DNA of 24,288 nucleotides from JABMNX01 sp964625905 (GTDB lineage Bacteria > Patescibacteriota > Minisyncoccia > Phycocordibacterales > JABMNX01). The stretch's first letter is position 1. Each line of letters begins with the position of its first letter. Location of the stretch: NCBI GenBank assembly GCA_964625905.1, contig CAZVBS010000008.1, positions 1 to 24,288 on the forward strand, written 5' to 3'. Below, one piece after another: positions 22,985-24,288 of the stretch. Below the pieces are notes generated by a model that was not told the DNA's origin, ran no database searches, and saw nothing but the letters and a program-made list of their open reading frames with translations. The translations under genes and the position numbers were made by a program.

Positions 22985-22990
22985 TATAAT
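22985..22990 (+). promoter_or_regulatory. -10 box TATAAT before the HEPN-like membrane gene
   Basis: Consensus TATAAT ending 7 nt before ATG 22998; no recognisable -35. Consistent with a leaderless message. Confidence 0.5.
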
Positions 22991-22997
22991 TAATGAA

Positions 22998-23588
22998 ATG
23001 GATTTATTATATTTAAACATTGAGCAAGTATTTCTTGCTATATATAAACTACTAACTGGACAATTTGACAATAGTATTGATTCGCTTGCAGTGCATAATT
23101 CGCTTGTTATTTTTTGGGATAATTTCAAAATAATTTCGACTATTGTTTCCGTATTTCTATTAACAGGTATTGTTTATTCATATATTAGACTTTCTCAAGT
23201 TAGAAAAGAAGAACAAGAAGAGATAAACAGTCTTTCAGAAGCTGTTGTTACTAGCGAAGGGGTTGAAGTCCATAGAGATGAACGATGGGACAAGGTACTT
23301 CTCCATGTTAATTCGGAAAATCCAAATGATTGGCGTCAAGCTATAATCGAGGCTGATACAATTTTAGACGATATAATATCTCGAACAGGATATATAGGAG
23401 AGACGCTTGGAGAGAAAATGCGTTCAATTGAAAAGAGCGATTTCAATACTATAGATGAAGCATGGGAGGCTCATAAAGTACGTAATCAAATTGCACATAA
23501 AGGATCACAATTTCAGTTCTCAAAACGTGAAGCTCTTCGAGTTGTGGGTCTGTATAAGAGAGTATTTGAAGAATTCCATTTTATCTAG
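22998..23588 (+). CDS. Membrane-anchored protein with HEPN-like RNxxxH motif
   Basis: 196 residues. One clear transmembrane helix near 44-63 (IISTIVSVFLLTGIVYSYI), then a charged linker and a helical cytoplasmic domain (about 95-196). The domain contains WRQAIIEADTILDDIISR, GEKMRSIEKSDFNTIDEAWEAHKVRNQIAHKG and a final helix VGLYKRVFEEF. Arg162-Asn163-x3-His167 fits the R-x4-6-H motif of HEPN-fold proteins, many of which are RNases in toxin or defence systems; others only bind nucleotides or proteins. I recognise the C-terminal pattern as a conserved unnamed protein of Patescibacteria-like genomes. RNase activity is speculative. It is preceded by an inverted repeat and a consensus -10 box and is followed by a 12-bp hairpin. 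Confidence 0.72.
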   Translation: MDLLYLNIEQVFLAIYKLLTGQFDNSIDSLAVHNSLVIFWDNFKIISTIVSVFLLTGIVYSYIRLSQVRKEEQEEINSLSEAVVTSEGVEVHRDERWDKVLLHVNSENPNDWRQAIIEADTILDDIISRTGYIGETLGEKMRSIEKSDFNTIDEAWEAHKVRNQIAHKGSQFQFSKREALRVVGLYKRVFEEFHFI

Positions 23589-23625
23589 AACTTATGGAAT
23601 AGTCATATTTGATTGGTATACTTTC

Positions 23626-23652
23626 TTTAAACAGTATCTCATACTGTTTAAA
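23626..23652. terminator. Possible terminator hairpin after the HEPN-like gene
   Basis: TTTAAACAGTAT-CTC-ATACTGTTTAAA, perfect 12-bp arms, 37 nt after the stop. It lacks a T-run, so termination is uncertain. Confidence 0.45.
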
Positions 23653-23687
23653 CTTCTAACTGTATCCAAATGAACGAGTTTTTGTGA

Positions 23688-23716
23688 TTTACAGACAGAG
23701 CTTTTCTTGCTATACT
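23688..23716 (+). promoter_or_regulatory. Extended -10 promoter upstream of tRNA-fMet
   Basis: TTTACA at 23688-23693, 17-nt spacer, TGC-TATACT ending at 23716 (extended -10). Predicted start near 23723, about 45 nt before the tRNA. Confidence 0.6.
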
Positions 23717-23726
23717 TCGGTTATCG

Positions 23727-23746
23727 AACGCTTCAAGGCGTTTTTT
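23727..23746 (+). terminator. Small hairpin with T-run between promoter and tRNA-fMet
   Basis: AACGC-TTCAAG-GCGTT followed by TTTT. It looks like a weak intrinsic terminator or attenuator only a few nucleotides after the expected transcription start; it may instead be a processing signal in the tRNA leader. Confidence 0.4.
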
Positions 23747-23767
23747 GTATAAAAGGATAATATATAT

Positions 23768-23838
23768 CGCGGGGTAGACCAGCGGTAGGTCGAGAGGCTC
23801 ATAACCTCTAGGCGCCGGTTCGAGTCCGGCCCCCGCAA
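23768..23838 (+). tRNA. Initiator tRNA-fMet (anticodon CAT), CCA not encoded
   Basis: Cloverleaf reads CGCGGGG acceptor arm pairing with CCCCGC, leaving the C1:A72 mismatch that marks bacterial initiators. D stem GACC/GGTC keeps A11:U24. Anticodon CAT is at 23800-23802 in the loop CTCATAA; T arm GCCGG-TTCGAGT-CCGGC. The anticodon stem is AGAGG/CCTCT, so of the three G:C pairs normally found at 29:41, 30:40 and 31:39 the first is A:U. After A73 the DNA reads CA-AG, so CCA must be added. The promoter at 23688 and the terminator at 23841 make it a single-gene unit. Confidence 0.95.
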
Positions 23839-23840
23839 CA

Positions 23841-23885
23841 AGATAAATTAAAAATCTCCTACTTTGGGAGGTTTTTAATTTATCT
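23841..23885 (+). terminator. Intrinsic terminator after tRNA-fMet
   Basis: Arms 23841-23859 and 23867-23885 pair over 19 bp with one G-U pair; the core is CTCC/GGAG and the right arm is T-rich (GTTTTTAATTT). Its left arm starts three nucleotides after the tRNA discriminator region. Confidence 0.85.
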
Positions 23886-23991
23886 GAGTTGAAGGAGGAG
23901 GAAGCAAACTACTTTGCTTCCGTCCGGACTCGAAAGACGGAGGCATATTGCGAATCGCAATGAGCAAAGCCGAGTCTGGGGAGGTGAGAAA

Positions 23992-24102
23992 GTGTCTAAA
24001 CACTTTTGCAAGACCTTGCCTGATATTTTTGAAGAAAATATCGACAAGGTGTACAGTTCCTGTAAGGAAGTTCTTAACGAGCTTGCGAGTTTAGAAACTT
24101 GA
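23992..24102 (+). CDS. Possible 36-codon small ORF with strong Shine-Dalgarno
   Basis: GGAGGTGA (23980-23987) precedes GTG 23992 with 4 nt between; the frame runs 36 codons to TGA. The predicted peptide has a Cys-containing start (SKHFCKTLP) and an amphipathic helical rest (DIFEENIDKVYSSCKEVLNEL). Almost no other gene in the window has a Shine-Dalgarno, which makes this one stand out. Against it: the same bases form extensive hairpins, so the frame may be incidental to a structured RNA. I know of no homologue. Confidence 0.25.
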   Translation: MSKHFCKTLPDIFEENIDKVYSSCKEVLNELASLET

Positions 24103-24148
24103 CCCCGAGTCCGGCCCTGTCGGAAAACCGTGGGTTTCCGAGTGGTCT

Positions 24149-24207
24149 AGCTCATTCTACATAGTGCAGTACACTACATTTTATGGTATTTTATGTATGA
24201 GCTTTTT
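24149..24207 (+). terminator. Terminator of the candidate RNA
   Basis: AGCTCAT (24149) pairs with ATGAGCT (24197), ACATA (24159) with TATGT (24192), and an inner TAGTG/CACTA hairpin sits between; the outer stem is followed by TTTT-C. It lies 27 nt before the next tRNA. Confidence 0.6.
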
Positions 24208-24233
24208 CGTTTGAAGTTATAGAAATTAAATAT

Positions 24234-24288
24234 GTCGGGGTAGCTCAGATGGTTAGAGCGCAGCACTCATAAAGCTGAGGTCGTGGGT
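24234..24288 (+). tRNA. tRNA with anticodon CAT (elongator Met or Ile2), cut by window end
   Basis: GTCGGGG acceptor strand, U8-A9, D arm GCTC-AGATGGTTA-GAGC, anticodon loop CTCATAA with CAT at 24268-24270, variable loop and first half of the T arm (CGTGGG-T) are visible; the rest lies outside. The D arm is of elongator type, unlike the initiator upstream. CAT could be elongator methionine or isoleucine with lysidine-modified C34; the 3' half is needed to decide. Positions 31 and 39 are both A, a mismatch next to the loop. Confidence 0.9.

Larger units (their letters stand above)
23886..24207 (+). ncRNA. Candidate structured RNA of unknown identity between two tRNA genes
   Basis: About 320 nt bounded by a terminator on each side and dense in local hairpins: GGAAGCAAA/TTTGCTTCC (23900-23921), TCCGTC/GACGGA (23920-23941), ATTGCG/CGCAAT (23947-23961), AAAGTGT/ACACTTT, a two-step stem ACCTTG-GATATTTT/AAAATATC-CAAGGT (24013-24050), AGTTT/AAACT, and CGGAAAACC/GGTTTCCG (24121-24140). 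CCGGACTCG in the second hairpin loop (23924-23932) can pair over 9 bp with CGAGTCCGG at 24106-24114, forming a pseudoknot or closing helix with U23923 bulged. That recalls helix P4 of RNase P RNA, and GCAAGACC at 24008 also occurs in RNase P RNAs, but the hallmark GAGGAAAG and ACAGAA blocks are not found. tmRNA and SRP RNA signatures are also absent. A 36-codon GTG frame with a perfect Shine-Dalgarno lies inside (23992-24102). Confidence 0.4.

Noticed and set aside
23914..24102. 62-codon frame from ATG-like start at 23914
   Set aside because: The first part is translated hairpin sequence without a ribosome binding site; only the shorter GTG frame at 23992 has one, and even that may be incidental to RNA structure.
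23821..24117. tRNA-borne attachment site of an integrated element
   Set aside because: A 12-bp repeat of the tRNA 3' half exists at 24106, but only 285 bp separate the copies and no integrase is present; the match is better explained by RNA pairing.
23886..24207. tmRNA, SRP RNA or group I intron in a tRNA
   Set aside because: No tRNA-like ends or tag ending in LAA for tmRNA, no GGAAGGAAGCAGCC-type tetraloop region for SRP RNA, and no recognisable P3/P7 intron core or split tRNA halves.
23886..24207. Confident RNase P RNA call
   Set aside because: The P4-like helix and GCAAGACC phrase are suggestive, but GAGGAAAGUCC and ACAGAA, which should be nearly invariant, were not found; kept only as an alternative.
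1..24288. CRISPR array, insertion sequence or prophage
   Set aside because: No regularly spaced repeats, transposase, integrase or phage structural genes were seen; the small two-helix membrane protein at 5521 is holin-like only in topology.

Overview
The window looks like a chromosomal segment from an AT-rich candidate phyla radiation (Patescibacteria) genome, most likely Parcubacteria-like. The evidence is a reduced type IV pilus locus with PilM/N/O and a short PilP-like protein but no PilQ, small proteins of kinds typical of these genomes, a ComF protein without its zinc finger, gatC-gatA next to ligA, almost no Shine-Dalgarno sequences, and TAA/TAG used for nearly all stops. No internal TGA occurs in the long genes, so UGA is not a common sense codon here. 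The lineage call is inference from protein style; no 16S gene is present.

Layout. 1-557: 3' part of an acidic coiled-coil protein. 757-2046: a DedA-PAP2 fusion membrane protein. 2100-3430: a small cassette with a RelB/DinJ-YafQ type toxin-antitoxin pair and a DUF5680-like protein, bracketed by two copies of an 18-19 bp sequence. 3460-5436: tag (3-methyladenine glycosylase), a cupin, a DUF3105-like membrane-anchored protein and a conserved CxxC protein. 5521-7320: a small two-helix membrane protein, a short MscS-type channel and ComF, separated by strong bidirectional terminators.

7539-19094 is a nearly complete type IV pilus locus: pilM, pilN, pilO, a pilP-like gene, pilB, a stand-alone receiver-domain protein, pilT, pilC, a major pilin with its own promoter and terminator, then pilD and four pseudopilins of the GspH/FimT, PilW, PilV and PilX kinds. 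PilM/N/O/P form the inner-membrane platform with PilC, PilB and PilT power extension and retraction, PilD processes the pilins, and the pseudopilins probably form the priming tip. The receiver gene between the two motors suggests phosphorylation control of motor choice. ligA, gatC and gatA follow (DNA joining; Gln-tRNA/Asn-tRNA amidation).

The last 1.4 kb holds a membrane-anchored protein with a HEPN-like RNxxxH motif, an initiator tRNA-fMet, a roughly 320-nt hairpin-rich stretch bounded by two terminators (candidate structured RNA, identity unresolved), and a second CAT tRNA cut by the window end.

The most notable signals are the unidentified structured stretch at 23886-24207, with the only strong Shine-Dalgarno noticed ahead of a reading frame; dispersed hairpin repeats shared between intergenic sites and a pseudopilin leader; a set of promoters whose -10 boxes lie 6-10 nt before the ATG (leaderless architecture); erosion of structural zinc sites in PilB, LigA and ComF; and an initiator tRNA whose conserved 3GC stem carries A29:U41.
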